Of a DNA stretch of 64,000 nucleotides, positions 49,151 through 60,888 are shown one piece after another (the first letter of the stretch is position 1; every line of letters begins with the position of its first letter). Made by a program: the position numbers and the translations under genes. Source of the stretch: Ostreococcus mediterraneus (taxonomy: Eukaryota; Chlorophyta; Mamiellophyceae; Mamiellales; Bathycoccaceae); NCBI GenBank assembly GCA_012295225.1, contig WMKK01000001.1:1056628-1120627 (forward strand). Direction: 5' to 3'. The notes under the pieces were generated by a model, which had not been told where the DNA came from, did not search any database, and saw nothing but the letters and a program-made list of their open reading frames with translations.

Positions 49151-50974
49151 TCACGAGTTAAACTCCTCTTCTTGGAGTTCTTGATCGAGCGCTTGCTGCG
49201 CCATAGCTGAGGCGAGACTTTCCTTCATCGCGAATAACTGGGTGCGCAGGGACGCCGTGGAGTTGATGAGGCTACCGGTTTCGTGATTGAGTAACTTGCC
49301 TGTTTCTTCTAACTTTTGAATCTTCACGCCACACGTTTTGAGCTGTTGAAGCGCCACTGTGAATTCAGCGTGCGACACTAAATCATACGTCGCCTGCAAA
49401 TCCTCCAACTCTTCGCATACGTCCTCCAATTTGTTGAAGCGATTGTCAAACGCTTGACACGCGAAACGCAACTCTTCGCGCGTACAAGTTTTACTCATTC
49501 GAACGATAGCCGTGAGCACGACGCGCAAGGCGCTAACTTCCTTCATGATTAGATTCTCCATCGCACTCACGTGGTCACTCAGCGCCGTGAGCACTTGAGA
49601 GTACGCGTGCATCTCTTTGATCAAGTTGCGCGACTTGCCTTTGATGTTCATCCTCGTCATCTTGCGCGCCTCTTTGCTCTTAAACTCCAACCACTGCTGT
49701 GTGAAATTTGCGCCAATCACGGAAATCGGTAACGCCGTGATGAGCACCGATCCTAACATTGTGAAAGCCGCCACAAACTTCCCACCAGTCGTCACCGGAA
49801 CGGCGTCGCCGTACCCCACAGTCATGAGCGTCACCATGCACCACCAAAACGCGCGAGGAATGGAATCAAAATTGTCAATCTCGTTCTCGTCTAACGCGCC
49901 TGTAATCACCACCTTACCCTTCTCACAAAAGTAAATCAACGCGCTAAACATCACTAGACCCAACACGAGCAAGAACCCGAGAACAATAAACATATCCGCA
50001 CTGTTAGACACGGCGGATACGATGACTTGAACCTTCTTTGCGCGACTGCCCAGGCGGAAAACTTTAATGACTCGGAACAGGCGAAATATACGCAGCACGC
50101 GCGCACTGGACGTGCCGCTCGTTTCTTCAACGCCTGTAAACCCAAACGACAGCCCCGACACACATAGCTCCACGTACCAAGGAACGATGGATATCAAATC
50201 CACCACGTTGAGTGGATCCTTGAACGCCTTCCACGGTTTCGGCGCGCACGAAATCTTGGTGACGTACTCGAGAGTGAAAATGAGCTGACACACCATCTCT
50301 ACAATGTCCAAACTCGCCTTGCCAGTGTGCTCAGGCATCGTACTCGCGATGAATGAGCTGATTGACACCATAATGAGCGCAAACATCAGGCACTGAAACG
50401 CCATCGCCGCCGAGCTCGAATGCGGATCGCTCAAAAACATGTACACATCCTTTCTACGTGACTTTACCAAAATCTTATTCTTCGTCGCGGGCGTGACAAA
50501 CTTGGCTTGCACGCGACGAATCTCATCTCGTACTTCGTCTCCACTCACCGCTACGAATTCTATATTCAATTGATCCTTAACTTCAATCCTTTCGCGTCGT
50601 TCGCCTCGTCGCACCGCGCTCAACAATTGATTCAACAACACCACCACGCGCACCTTGGTCCACAACGCGTGCGCGCGCGTCTTCGCGTCATCGTTCAAGC
50701 GATACCTGCACGAACACACACACACACACAATCACACACTCACAATCAGTACACGACAACACGAACGCATACACGCGACGACGAACACAACGAATACGAC
50801 GCGCGCGCGAGCGCCAATCCGCATCCAATGCACCCACCTCACCCGACGCAACGGCGACGCCGTCGTCTCCCCGAACCGCACCGACCGTCGACGCGCGAGC
50901 ACGCCATCCGCGAACGCCTCATCGTCAACCATCAACTCCGCCCCACCCAGGGCGCCGCCCACGAACACCGGCAT
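49151..50974 (-). CDS. Voltage-gated potassium channel, two exons
   Basis: Six-transmembrane Kv-type alpha subunit of 563 residues. Exon 1 (50974-50838) encodes MPVFVGGALGGAELMVDD to RRV plus two bases. The intron 50837-50706 (donor GTGGGT, acceptor TGCAG) carries a long TG repeat before its 3' end. Exon 2 (50705-49151) has S1 (AMAFQCLMFALIMVSISSF), S4 with regularly spaced Arg (RVLRIFRLFRVIKVFRLGSR), S5 and the pore helix with selectivity filter TVGYGD, and S6. A ~200-residue C-terminal helical region (KSKEARKM..., then coiled-coil pieces) likely handles assembly. The structure fits a Shaker-like K+ channel; gating sensitivity cannot be told from sequence alone. Nothing suggests cyclic-nucleotide binding. 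Confidence 0.92.
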
Positions 50975-50988
50975 GGGTGGCGAGGGGA

Positions 50989-51159
50989 ATGAGTACCGAT
51001 GAGGCGATAGCTGTTGAGAAAATGCGATTCGAAATCAAATCGTTGCGTCGATCGATCGTCGACGCAATGATGCGTGCCTCTCGTCGTCGCGTTTCTATCG
51101 ACGATTGCGGTGCGTATGCGACAGTCGCGCGTCGGTGCCGCGAGTGCGCGCGTCGCTGA
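50989..51159 (+). CDS. Possible 56-residue ORF, unsupported by homology
   Basis: ATG at 50989, 14 bp from the K+ channel ATG on the opposite strand, reads MSTDEAIAVEKMRFEIKSLR and continues to a stop at 51157-51159. The N-terminal half is a plausible amphipathic helix; the second half is Arg/Cys-rich with no signature. A GTGCGTATG donor-like site lies within it, so it could be the first exon of a spliced gene. It could equally be chance. Confidence 0.25.
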   Translation: MSTDEAIAVEKMRFEIKSLRRSIVDAMMRASRRRVSIDDCGAYATVARRCRECARR

Positions 51160-51293
51160 GTGAGGTTTTGAGCTGTGATTCGAGGCGTCGGGCGCGCGAA
51201 CGCTAGGGTGTTGATTGTTGATGCTCGTGTTGTATTGTACAAGGTGTTACGATGTGAAAGAATGTGTGTCGTCGTCGTCGTGTGTGTGTGTGT

Positions 51294-51501
51294 TTACGGG
51301 GCGAAGCGCGACGCCGGCCGTGGCATCGCGACGGCATCCGCGGCGTCCCGGTTGTCATCGAGCGCGCCCATCGGTCGACGCGGGTGATGCTGATGCTGAT
51401 GATGGTGCGCCTTGCGCGCGACGAATTTCGACGCCGGGCTCAACGCGCTGTCCGTGGGGCTATGGAATTTTTTAGGCGCGAATGCGCGCGGTGGTTCAGC
51501 C

Positions 51502-51548
<47 letters not shown>

Positions 51549-51743
51549 TGAAGCGTCTGAAGCCACCGAAGACGATGGGACATCATCGACATCGCCTTCG
51601 GCGCCGTCGTCGATATCGTCGCCGACGCGTAACGATGCGAACGCGTGGATGTCGAGCGCGAGTGGACTCGTCATCGTCGTCGTTTTCCCGCCCGTCGTCG
51701 CCGACGCGTTGGGCGTGTTCGTGGGCGTTTTCGGTGAGCGCAT
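51294..51743 (-). CDS. Possible 149-residue low-complexity protein with a poly-Thr tract
   Basis: ATG at 51743 reads MRSPKTPTNTPNASATTGG and continues to 51294. It contains a 15-residue Thr run from an ACG repeat, an acidic Asp patch before it, then a basic region (PPRAFAPKKFHSPTDSALSP) and a His/Gln cluster. No family recognised. The opposite strand is open over the same DNA as poly-Val, so the coding strand is not certain; the protein composition on the minus strand is more protein-like. It may be a small nuclear protein. Confidence 0.4.
51503..51549. repeat. GTC/GAC trinucleotide tract, about 15 units
   Basis: Nearly perfect GTC repeat read on the plus strand. On the minus strand, in the frame of the 149-residue ORF, it reads as consecutive ACG (Thr). 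Elsewhere, short TCG/GTC runs (for example about 7343-7366 at the isopropylmalate isomerase leader) are present but shorter. Confidence 0.9.
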
Positions 51744-51897
51744 TGGGAAAGGCGAGGCGGCGAATGGCGGTTCGTACCCCTGACAGACATGTGACGTGTG
51801 GCCGCGCGCGCGAAGACGCGTCTATTCTACAGTGTCTATCTACATCGTTCACTATGGAGTTCTCGACGACACGACCGACAGTGCGCGAGACTATGGG

Positions 51898-52845
51898 TCA
51901 CGCATCGATGCGGTCGTCGTCGGCGACGGCGCGCTGGCGTCGGTCGCGTAACGCGCGGGACGCGGCTTCAAAGGCGAGCCACTGGGCGGCGTTGGCGGGA
52001 AACGCGCGCGCTAAAATTGGACGTGCGCCCGCATAAAGTCCTGCAATGCCTTTGGTACGATATATGTGCGCGAGGAGTTTCATGGGTGGTAAATCATGCG
52101 CGTCGCCCGGGTTGGAGCATTGGAATAACGTTTTGGCGTTGTCGAGCGGGAGCGCTGCGCTCCAGGCGACGACGCCGCTCGCGCCGCCGCACGCGACGGC
52201 AGCCATGGCTTCGAACGCGAGTGCCTCGCGCGGGGCGTCGAGCGCGACGGAGGCAGAATCGAATGTGCCAAGTCGCGCGCGAGGCACTAAACTCTGGGTC
52301 ACGTCCCACGCGCAAAAGTACGCGGCGCCGCACGCGACTTCTCGAATCGTCGTGTGCGAAAATCCTCTAAATAACCCAAGCACCCCGTGCGCGCGCACGA
52401 CGTCGGACGCACACCGCATGACCGAACTATTGCCAAAACCCACTTGCGTGCGACACTTCACGAGCTCGAACGGCGTTAGGATCACGGACATGGCGGCGCC
52501 GGCGAACGCGCCGGCGAACGCCGAAGCCAACGCGCGTTGCGTCGCCGAACTCGCCCCCGAAGACTCCCCTCCGAGCGCGTACGCCCGCGCGCGATGATAC
52601 GCAACGTAATTAAACGCTGTTTCCGTGCTCGCCCCGATCATGGGCGCGGCGACGCCGGCGTAGAACCCACGCACGCCTCGGCGCGCGTACAGCTCCCGGG
52701 ACGTCCCCAGCGCGCTCAACGCCGCCCCGCCGCTCGCCCGTCGCTGCATGAGCACCTTCACCGTGTCGAACGGGTGCCCGACGATCGTACACGTCGCACC
52801 CGCGGCGATGCCCGCGGCGAGATCGTCTCGAGCGTCGCGCGTCAT
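51898..52845 (-). CDS. Mitochondrial carrier family (SLC25) protein
   Basis: The 315-residue protein has the three-fold carrier repeat, each with a PX[D/E]XX[K/R] signature: GHPFDTVKVLMQ, LTPFELVKCRTQ and LPLDNAKTLFQ. The RGFYAGVAAPMIG and RGFSHTTIREV segments follow two of them, as in the family. It resembles the carnitine/acylcarnitine and ornithine carrier subgroup, but the contact residues were not assigned to a substrate. The location is expected to be the inner mitochondrial membrane (a few relatives sit in peroxisomes or plastids). The chain is full length for the family. ATG 52845 is the first Met. Confidence 0.9.
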   Translation of the reverse strand: MTRDARDDLAAGIAAGATCTIVGHPFDTVKVLMQRRASGGAALSALGTSRELYARRGVRGFYAGVAAPMIGASTETAFNYVAYHRARAYALGGESSGASSATQRALASAFAGAFAGAAMSVILTPFELVKCRTQVGFGNSSVMRCASDVVRAHGVLGLFRGFSHTTIREVACGAAYFCAWDVTQSLVPRARLGTFDSASVALDAPREALAFEAMAAVACGGASGVVAWSAALPLDNAKTLFQCSNPGDAHDLPPMKLLAHIYRTKGIAGLYAGARPILARAFPANAAQWLAFEAASRALRDRRQRAVADDDRIDA

Positions 52846-52956
52846 CGTTTCGTCACATCATCATCAAACGCGTGTCCTCGAGCGCGCTGTGGACTGACGC
52901 GCGTCACTGCGCGCCGCACCGCCACACACGCGGTCGCCGTCGAAAGGCGCTGAAGC

Positions 52957-53472
52957 ATGGCGAACATGATATGGAAACACGACGAGCGCATCGTGGTGTA
53001 CCCGCCGTACATTGACAGCACGCGCACGCACGCCGAAGGTCGACGGATCCCAAAGGAGCACGCCGTGGTGCGACCGCACGTGCTCGAACTTAAAGACGCG
53101 TGCGATCGCGCGCTCGGGTTGACGTGCGAGATTGAGGATAAGTGCTACTCGCGGGACATTTGGCAGCGCGGACGATTGCGGATCGAGTGGAAGAACGCGG
53201 ATGGGACGTTCGTGAAGGAGGGGCTGAGCACGCGCGGGGCGGTGCTCAAGGCGTTGGCCAAGGCGATCGCGAAGAGCGAGCATAGGATGAAGAATTTAGG
53301 CGCACCCGATGCGAGTTTGTTGACTGCTGAACAAGTGTTTGAAAAGTATTTAGCCGATGTCGCCGCGCAAGGACCGGCGGCACCCGGACAAGGAAAGAAG
53401 GCGTTGGAAGCCAAGGCGGCGGCGGGGAAAGCCGGTTCGAGCAAAAAGAAAGGGAAAAAAGGACGCAAGTAA
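52957..53472 (+). CDS. SRP19: Signal recognition particle subunit SRP19
   Basis: The 171-residue protein begins MANMIWKHDERIVVYPPYID and contains the SRP19 hallmark AEGRRIPKEHAV, then IEDKCYSRDIWQRGRLRIEW and GLSTRGAVLKALAKAI. SRP19 binds the tip of helices 6 and 8 of SRP RNA and primes SRP54 binding. The C-terminal ~50 residues are Lys/Gly/Ala-rich (ending KKGKKGRK), longer than in animals but common in plants and algae. It is divergent from the carrier gene, 111 bp between starts, and converges on RPN3 (45 bp). Confidence 0.93.
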   Translation: MANMIWKHDERIVVYPPYIDSTRTHAEGRRIPKEHAVVRPHVLELKDACDRALGLTCEIEDKCYSRDIWQRGRLRIEWKNADGTFVKEGLSTRGAVLKALAKAIAKSEHRMKNLGAPDASLLTAEQVFEKYLADVAAQGPAAPGQGKKALEAKAAAGKAGSSKKKGKKGRK

Positions 53473-53517
53473 CCGTTCGCGAAAGAGTGCGTTGTAATTC
53501 TACTTTTATTTAGGTAA

Positions 53518-55234
53518 TTAAAAGAAATCGCCATCGTCCTCCATGCCGTCGAGTAAATCATCCAAGTCGTCGATACCTGAGTCGTTGTCGATGCGGCTTC
53601 CGCGCGCCGCATCCTTGGTGTCTGATTTTTTATCTTTTGGTGGGTAACGCATAGCTTTCACGGCTTCATTATGCGTGTCCAGGCAAAACGCGATGCGGAC
53701 ATGGAATGCGTTTTGCGGTTCCTGCGTGCTGTAAACGTCTGTAGTTTCTTTGCTGTACATGACTGACGCCGAATGGTCGATAACGGCGTCGACGTTGCCG
53801 TCGCGAATCGCCTTGGCGACGACGGATTCAGCATCCTCAACGCTCGGTAATCCGAGCTTTTCAGCCACATCAGCGAGAGAAATCTTCGAATACGCGGTGT
53901 TGATGCGCGTCAACCCTGTACGGATGACGTTGGCGCGTAAGCGCGTGATCAAGTTCATGAGCTTATCCGCGTCGAACGTCGCCCCGTGCGTCTCCGAAGC
54001 CGCTTGAAACGCCGCCAAATCACCCAAACGCACCGCTTGAACGAGCGCGAAATACGGCGCCAACGCCACGCGCATTTCGGGCTGCGTCAATTCATTCCGT
54101 TCTGGGATTTCTCCTAATAACATGCGCACGATGGTGATCCATTTCAACAACTCCAGACGGAACCCCTTCGCCGACGTCGGCGCCTTTTGATACGCCTGCG
54201 TCAAGCACTCCTTGGCTTCGCTATACTCGAGCTGCACCGCACGAATGCGACCTAGGTAGTACAAGTATCTGCACTGTTGCTGAATCGACCGAGATTGCGG
54301 CAACGTCACTCTCGACCGCAACTTCTCCGCTTGGTCGTACAAGTTGTAGTGCAAATAGTTGCGCAGCAACAAGTTGACCAAGGTTTCTTGGCCGATTTCA
54401 TCGAGACGCAACGCCGCCGTTCTATACAACGCCAACAACGTCGAACGGGCGTCCTCAAGCGAGCCAAAACGCTCGTGCACTAATGAATAGTAAAAGTATA
54501 CTCGCGCGGCGAGTACATCCATCGTTCTACGGTTAAAGTGTTTGATTCTATCAACCGCCTCGGCGGCGCACGCCAACGCGGCTTCGCCCGCGTCGCTGTC
54601 AATCAAATGCATCAAAACCACCAAGTACGCGTACACCTCAGCCTCCGGAAGCGCACACGGCGTGATGTCATCCAAACCCTCCGCGCTCGCGCCGACGTCA
54701 GACGCCTTGACGCCGCTCACTTGGGCGCAACGCGCCACGAGGGCCTCTCGCGCGCCGCTCGTCGCCGGCGTCGAAGCGCGCACGAAAGCCGCAACGGTAT
54801 CGCTCGTAAATTCCTTCCGCACCAGCGCAGTCTGTTCACGACGATCGACGATACCACAACGCACAATCACGGTCAGCACACACACACAAATACACGCGAG
54901 ACTGAGAAGCTAATCTATTCGCAACCGAGCCAACAGAAACAATCGCGCGAGCGACGCAAACATACCTCCCGTAACGCCCGAGCGACGAATCTCGCCTCAC
55001 CCTTGGCGCTCACGCCCTTCTCTATGTTCCCCACGCATCTCGCGAGCTGCGTATCGGCACACAAAACGTCAGTACGACGACACAAAACACCGCGATCTCA
55101 TGCGTCAGCTGATCGATCGAAACGCATCACACGCGCGCGCGTATACGTACGATGTGCGGCACGTCCTCGCGCGACGGCGCATCCGTGGTCGCGGTGATGG
55201 TATCGACGTCCATCGCCGCGGGTTCGACAGTCAT
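53518..55234 (-). CDS. RPN3: 26S proteasome regulatory subunit RPN3 (PSMD3), three exons
   Basis: A PCI-domain lid subunit of 492 residues. Exon 1 (55234-55151) reads MTVEPAAMDVD to EDVPHI. Exon 2 (55046-54966) reads LARCVGNIEKGVSAKGEARF, then VARALRE, matching the conserved repeat of human PSMD3. Exon 3 (54831-53518) begins TALVRKEFTSD and carries the helical repeats (FNRRTMDVLAARVYFYYSL, LLRNYLHYNLYDQAEKL), the PCI winged helix (SKISLADVAEKLGL), and an acidic Asp-rich end. Introns are 55150-55047 and 54965-54832, both GT-AG. An earlier in-frame ATG at 55297 (MVDRDTAPH) is possible; a TTTAAA lies beside it. The open frame before exon 3 runs in a TG-rich intron and is not coding. Confidence 0.9.
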
Positions 55235-55401
55235 GATGACGCGCGCGCGATCTCGAGGGCGTGGCGATTTGTGAGGCGCTGTGTCGCGGTCAACCATTTT
55301 AAAGCTCAAAGCTCGCGAGCGCTTAATGATGCGAGGTTTCGTGCGCGCGGGCGTGATCGACGGTGTGATGTGTTCGTGTTAGATATACTACATGGCGTGC
55401 G

Positions 55402-56580
55402 CTATGAACTAGGGCGCGCGGTGGCGGCGCGAGCGAGTAAATCGCGGACGATTTGGTCTTCGAGCGTGTCGTCGCCGTATTGCAGCGCCGCGCGTTCAGA
55501 CGCGGATGCGTCGTTTTCTTTGATGGCCAAGTCTCGCCGATCACCTTCTCGAGTGAACACGGTGACTTTTCTATAGCGTGATTCGAGTTCGTTAGCGATC
55601 ACGGCGTCGAGGCTGTATCGCTCGAGGGATTTTCGTGATTTTGCGTCGAGAATGTTTGCGTCGGTTTCGAGCTTGAAGCCGACGACGTACGCCGATGGGG
55701 CCCATTCGCGCGAAATCATCCCGAGCATCTTCGGCACGGGTGAGAGCTTGAGCTCAAGTCCGTTCGCAGACGCATGTGCGTCGCTTTGAATCTTATGCGT
55801 GGGTAAATCACGCCAAGGCACGTAGAAATCGCTCACCGCAGCCGCTAAAACGACGATGGCTCGACCGCCTCGCGACTTCGCCTCCTCTTCCACAACTTCA
55901 CACGTGACTTTTAAATATGCCAAATACTCGTACACAGTCTTAAACCGTACAACTGTCAACCGTTTCGCCTCGACGGCGCGGCGTCTAATCGCTTCTTCGA
56001 CATGCGCTCGATGAGGCTCGCGCGCCGTCGCCGTCGACGGCTCTCCCTCGCGTCCAGAGCTCGACAGCTCAAACGCATCAATCGCGTGTCTCGCGCGCCC
56101 ACGCGCACCAACGGCGTCAGTACCGGCGTTAAACACCCCACCCTCACCGTCGCGCTGTTCTCGCTCGACGGAATCCACGACGAGACGCTCGTGCGGCGTC
56201 ACCGACCCGTCCCGTTGCACCATGACCACCTCCACGTCCTCTCTGGCTAAGAATTCCTCCACCAATCGCGCACCGCGCGTGCCCGAGCTAAAGTTATCCA
56301 CGCACCGCACCTGCGTGCGCTCGAGCGGGGCGGTGGTGCCGCCGGACGTGACGACGACGATGGTTTTACACTTGGGCGCAGAGCGAGCCGCGAGCGACGC
56401 GGCGAGGGACGCTTTTAACTCTCGCGCGTGCGCCAACACGAAATCGGGGCAGAGCGCCTCGTCGGACGCGAAAAATGCGCGCGCTTGGTCATGCGCCATG
56501 GCGACGTTCGACGCGGTGAGCTGCGAGGGATGCGCGCGAATGTGAGGGTGCGGCTTCGCGCGCGCGAACGTCTTCGTCAT
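55402..56580 (-). CDS. Phosphopantothenate-cysteine ligase (PPCS, CoaB type)
   Basis: Second-to-fourth step enzyme of coenzyme A synthesis: it joins 4'-phosphopantothenate and cysteine. The 392-residue protein has an N-terminal leader, then the eukaryotic PPCS core: [80 protein letters not shown] and a final acidic/basic region ([17 protein letters not shown]). A ~60-residue Gly/Arg-rich insert (after VERE) interrupts the fold. The protein is separate from CoaC, as in eukaryotes. Cytosolic location is presumed. Confidence 0.93.
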   Translation of the reverse strand: MTKTFARAKPHPHIRAHPSQLTASNVAMAHDQARAFFASDEALCPDFVLAHARELKASLAASLAARSAPKCKTIVVVTSGGTTAPLERTQVRCVDNFSSGTRGARLVEEFLAREDVEVVMVQRDGSVTPHERLVVDSVEREQRDGEGGVFNAGTDAVGARGRARHAIDAFELSSSGREGEPSTATAREPHRAHVEEAIRRRAVEAKRLTVVRFKTVYEYLAYLKVTCEVVEEEAKSRGGRAIVVLAAAVSDFYVPWRDLPTHKIQSDAHASANGLELKLSPVPKMLGMISREWAPSAYVVGFKLETDANILDAKSRKSLERYSLDAVIANELESRYRKVTVFTREGDRRDLAIKENDASASERAALQYGDDTLEDQIVRDLLARAATARPSS

Positions 56581-56644
56581 CGATGCGTTGTGTTTTTTAG
56601 GGCTAAATAAATGTACACATGTATTCGCAATGCCGCCTCCGCCT

Positions 56645-58174
56645 CTACGTGTTCGTCACATCGCCCATTTCTATTTCTGCGTCAAGTAAATCAACATCAA
56701 ATACTTGGTACTTGAACGGCTTTCGTGACCCAAACTTGACGTACAAAAAGAGCGATACACCGCCAATGACGCATGCCGTGAACATCAAGATGAACACTAT
56801 GGCGACGAATCTCCATCGATTATGAGGAGTATCAGGTGCAAACTTCTTCCGAAGGTTCTCGCACTGCGCGACGACTAGGCCCACGCGATCGTTTTCGAGG
56901 TCGTACTCGACAAAAGTGTTTCGCAGTGTTTGTTGGCCGAGCAAGATTGTCTCGTCCTCTGACTCTTCGATTCCCACGCAGTAGGTATGCGGAATGACGG
57001 GATGACTGTATAAATAGTTCTCTGCAGGGAGAGTCAGTTTAATGTCCGGGTCGTACGTAATGGTCAGTTTGGGAAACCACTCGCGAACAACACTTGCCGT
57101 CAACACTGTTGTCTCTGAAATGAAACAGCGCTCCTGCGTGTCTTCATCTACAACAACCTCAACCTCGGAATGGTTTGCTGTAACTTGCGCCGTGAGTTGA
57201 GTCATGAAATCTTGAAACATGACTGAAGGTAGCAGGACTAGTGTCGTCCCACTGTCAAGTATGGTGACCACATTCGACGAGCCGGCGATGGTGGATTCGC
57301 CGAGTTTCCATGACATCGTCCGAACGGCGAGGTAATCGTCCCCGAGCATCCTTGTGTAAGAGAGCGGGGCGAGATCATGGCCAAAGTTGTACCGTCCGAG
57401 CGACAACATCGCTGTGTCCGTCCCGCTCCCCTCTGAACAGAATCCAAAAACGTGCGCGTCGATGACGCCAGCCTTTGCCAACTGCGTGTGAAACGCGGTG
57501 TTTCCGCGACTGAATCCCGCCATACCGTCTTGTCTCATGAAACTCCCGTCAGCTCTCTTCATGCCGCCGCACCCGAAAGTCATGTTCGCAGGAGATAACT
57601 CGTCCCCGACCGTCACCACGTCTTCGACCATGTAACCGCCTCCTTCCGATCCGTCTAGATACCCAATTTCAAAGAAACAAACCCCTGAAACATTACTCAC
57701 TTCACCCACTCCGTGCACGACAGGCATGGCGTCGCAAAATGCAGCGTCCGCGGCGCTCGTCGAGGCATTCAGTACACGGAAATCCGTTGACATGCGCCAG
57801 TCGTAGTATTGGTGCTCGTGATACCCACATAATTCAGGACTACAGCCGAGGCACGGCAAATACGTGATGGGCGACCCAGTGTCCATAATCAAGTCAAACT
57901 CCTGCCCGCCCGCGAGCGTGATGGTCAACGAGAACTCGTGTCCTGCACCATACTCGTTCAAGAGACGGTCGCCGTACGCGTGTATCGGGATCGCGTCCGC
58001 TTTGGACAGCAGTCGCCGCCCCGTCCCAGGGACGGCGCGCGCCTGCTTCTTGACGGCGATTGCGAACGAACCTTTGCCGTGCGCGCGCGCGCCTGAAGCG
58101 ACGAATGAGACGAGCACGAGCACAATCGTCGTTGTCGCGGACCACGCGCGGCGCGTTCGCTGCGAAACTACCAT
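56645..58174 (-). CDS. Membrane-anchored pepsin-type aspartic protease
   Basis: From ATG 58174, 509 residues. A signal peptide ([18 protein letters not shown]) precedes a bilobed pepsin fold with active-site motifs [14 protein letters not shown] and [13 protein letters not shown]; the flap region is [14 protein letters not shown]. Paired Cys ([22 protein letters not shown]) suit a secretory enzyme. A C-terminal transmembrane helix ([21 protein letters not shown]) leaves a ~35-residue cytosolic tail with EIEMGDV-type acidic residues. Type I membrane aspartic proteases of this layout occur in algae and alveolates. Location probably plasma membrane or endolysosomal. Confidence 0.9.
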   Translation of the reverse strand: MVVSQRTRRAWSATTTIVLVLVSFVASGARAHGKGSFAIAVKKQARAVPGTGRRLLSKADAIPIHAYGDRLLNEYGAGHEFSLTITLAGGQEFDLIMDTGSPITYLPCLGCSPELCGYHEHQYYDWRMSTDFRVLNASTSAADAAFCDAMPVVHGVGEVSNVSGVCFFEIGYLDGSEGGGYMVEDVVTVGDELSPANMTFGCGGMKRADGSFMRQDGMAGFSRGNTAFHTQLAKAGVIDAHVFGFCSEGSGTDTAMLSLGRYNFGHDLAPLSYTRMLGDDYLAVRTMSWKLGESTIAGSSNVVTILDSGTTLVLLPSVMFQDFMTQLTAQVTANHSEVEVVVDEDTQERCFISETTVLTASVVREWFPKLTITYDPDIKLTLPAENYLYSHPVIPHTYCVGIEESEDETILLGQQTLRNTFVEYDLENDRVGLVVAQCENLRKKFAPDTPHNRWRFVAIVFILMFTACVIGGVSLFLYVKFGSRKPFKYQVFDVDLLDAEIEMGDVTNT

Positions 58175-58414
58175 CGCGGCGCGCGTCGACGAGTGGCCAC
58201 ACCGCGATGGTCGCGGAAAATTCCGACGGGAAACCTGGCACTCGTTCTTGAGCAGGTGCCCGGTTTTGGAGTTGATAGCGCCTGCAGCCGAAACGCAGTC
58301 TAAATGGTATGAGAAGGTTCGCGTTCCTCTCGGCCGGTGAAGTCGAGGGAGAGGTACGTATGGAATTCTAGAAGGCATCAATCGGACTCATGTACCGGTA
58401 GATGCGCGTGGAGA

Positions 58415-60885
58415 CTACGCGATGAACGAGCGCGTGTCCACGCGCGCTCGCCAGAATTTTGCTTCTTTGAAGCCTTCCAAATTTGGCAACTTGTGGAGCG
58501 AGGTAAACGCGTCAAATCGGGCGACGACGGTGCCTTTTGGCGACACTGCGGCGCCGAGAGATCGCACTGTGGCTGTTGCAAACGACGCGTTGTGCTCTGC
58601 CGTGCGTTCAAAAGCGCGCACGGGAATGTCGGCGTCGTTTGGATGACAAGGGACGTCGAGCGCTCCGCACGCTCGAGCGCAGACGATGTAGGCGCAGGCG
58701 ACGGAGCTGATGTGTGTTCCGGCTCGCGTGAAGCACGCGCCATTGATGGCGTACACGCTCACGCGTTTGATCCAAGCCGACTCGCCAGACGAAGAAAAGG
58801 TCGCCATGAAAACGTCACCATTAGCTTTACCGGCGACGAGGACGAAGCGCTCGCCATCCTCCGTCGTATCCATACATGTCACAGGCATGTTATCGGCGTC
58901 AGCAACTTGACCAAACGCCGTGAAAATGTCATCTACGTCTGAATTCGATGTCGCCGAGCTCTTCGTGCTACGTTTGACTGCTTTTGCGCACTTTAATATG
59001 TGCGTCGAAGAACTCGACGAGCGAAAAATCGAACCGTCAGTCGCGCCGATGAAGAGCGACGCGTCTTCAGCACCGACGTGCCACGCGACATTCGTCACGT
59101 GCGCACTCGACGACACGCGCATAACGTGTAAAAGTGACATTGTGAGGTCATCGTGCATGACGTAAGACACAACGTGTCCACTACGCGTGCCGCACGACAA
59201 AATGTGTACGTCTGATTCTCCAGCACGCGCGCGCGCCCACGCGCACGACGTAAACGATAGCATGTCTTTCCGCTTGAAGGGCGTGTCGTCAAACGACACG
59301 CGTCTGCACTCGCTCTTCGTGTCGTGTTGCTTCGATTGTTTCCTCTTCCTTGCGACAGACTTGATCGCATGCGTCTTTGGTTTTCCGGACGAGGGCAACA
59401 TCGCCTCTAACGCCACTGCTTCCGTTGCCGGTTCTACTTGATCGTCCGCCCGTGGCACGCGCTCCTCGATTGCGTCAGGCATCGGTTCATCAGCGTCGTC
59501 GTCTGCGTCGCTCAATGTCTCGGGCAACGACACTTTGTCGTTTAAGAGGCGAGACCATCCTCGCGAGGCGCCGCCCCACGTCGCTCGCAATCGACATTCA
59601 GACAGCGTCACGCTCACCTTTACATTCCCATCTGCAGTGAGCTGCACGCGCACTTCGTTTTTACCACTCGTGCTCATCACTTTGCTCACGCGCCATGCGT
59701 GTTTATACAATACTTCGATGAAATCTCCGACTTTGACGTTGGCGTGCGTCGCCGCAAACGCGTCCATGGGCGCAATCGGCCTCGCGTGACATTCAACGCG
59801 TTTCGCCGCCGCACCTCGCGCTACGACGCGCGATTGACACGGAATCGTTAGCACAGCACCGGTGTTCTCACTGCTCGTCCCTACCGTCAGCATCAACGTC
59901 GACGTCGGCTCGGGTAGCCATACGATGTAGTCGCCGTCGCCGCCTCGAGCGAATTCCACCCGCGCTCGAACGCACGCGTTTGACGCTGTCGACATCACCG
60001 TCGCCACACGCCACGACGCCGACGTATCGGTACTCGATGATACTTCTAACACCACGCCACGCGCGAGCGTGCCGTACACCATCGCCGCGGTAATCGTCGT
60101 CGACGACGCCCGGCACGCGTCCTCGTCTTCGGCGGCCGACATCGGCGGCGGTCGCGATTCCGTCTTCACCGCCGGCGTGTCATCACTGTCGATCCATTCG
60201 AGCGCATTTGCGCACCGCCTCGCGCGTGGCGCAGCATCAAAACGAACGACAACATCATCGACGCGCGCGAACGCGTCGCGCGCGCATCGCGAACGCCAAT
60301 CCTCGCCGACGTCAAAGACGCGTTCGCGTCGCTCGGCTCGGCTCGGCGTCGGCGCGTACGTCTCCACCCCACCATCACTCGCACACGTCGCCAACACGCA
60401 CATCACCGCATCGGCATCGTCAAACCCATCACGAATGTCCGTTTTGTCTCGTCGTCCGCGCGATGTCATCGCTACAGGCGCCGACCAAGCAATCGCGCGC
60501 GCGTCTCGTCCGCTCGAACTCGCGTCCAACCGCCGCGACGCCTGCGCGGGTTGTTTTCGCGCCCCCGCCGTCGTCTCGGCGTCGTTCGCGTCGTATAAAC
60601 GCACGTACGACGTCGTGTCGAGCGTCGCGTTCGTCGTCTCGGCGTCGTCATCGACGTCATCCTCAGCGTCGTCGTCAAAATCATCATTCTAGAATCACGT
60701 TGCACTTTTTCGTCAGTCTCTTGTAGCGACACATTCGACGTCGTACGTACCGGGACACGCGCGATGGCGACGCTCGCGCGCGCGTTCGTGACGCATGCCA
60801 ACTCCCCCAGCGCGTTCCACGCCACGCCATTCGCGGCGCACCCGCGAGGCGACGCGCGCACGCGGAAACCACGTCGTCGCGTCAT
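58415..60885 (-). CDS. Nuclear WD40/Agenet protein, TFIIIC90-like, two exons
   Basis: The 802-residue protein starts MTRRRGFRVRAS; exon 1 (60885-60751) ends ARVP. The intron 60750-60689 is GTACGT...TTCTAG with a GACTGAC branch motif. Exon 2 (60688-58415) opens NDDFDDDAED. The start, GVAWNALGELACVTNARASV, plus VMCVLATCASDGGVETYAP and DWRSRC, resembles the N-terminus of the TFIIIC 90-kDa subunit beta-propeller. Two Agenet/Tudor-like blocks follow (TLARGVVLEVSSS, VKVGDFIEVLYKHAW), then a disordered linker and more beta-propeller (CGTRSGHVVSYVM, FIGATDGSIFRSS). TFIIIC90 links the B-box complex to RNA polymerase III. The Agenet insertion is unusual; the assignment is a moderate-confidence inference. 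Exon 1's reading frame differs from the downstream open frame, which fixed the intron. Confidence 0.78.
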
Positions 60886-60888
60886 TGA

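Noticed and set aside
50711-50740. CA/TG dinucleotide tract as an independent microsatellite feature
   Set aside because: It lies inside the K+ channel intron near its acceptor, so it is reported with that gene and the intron finding.
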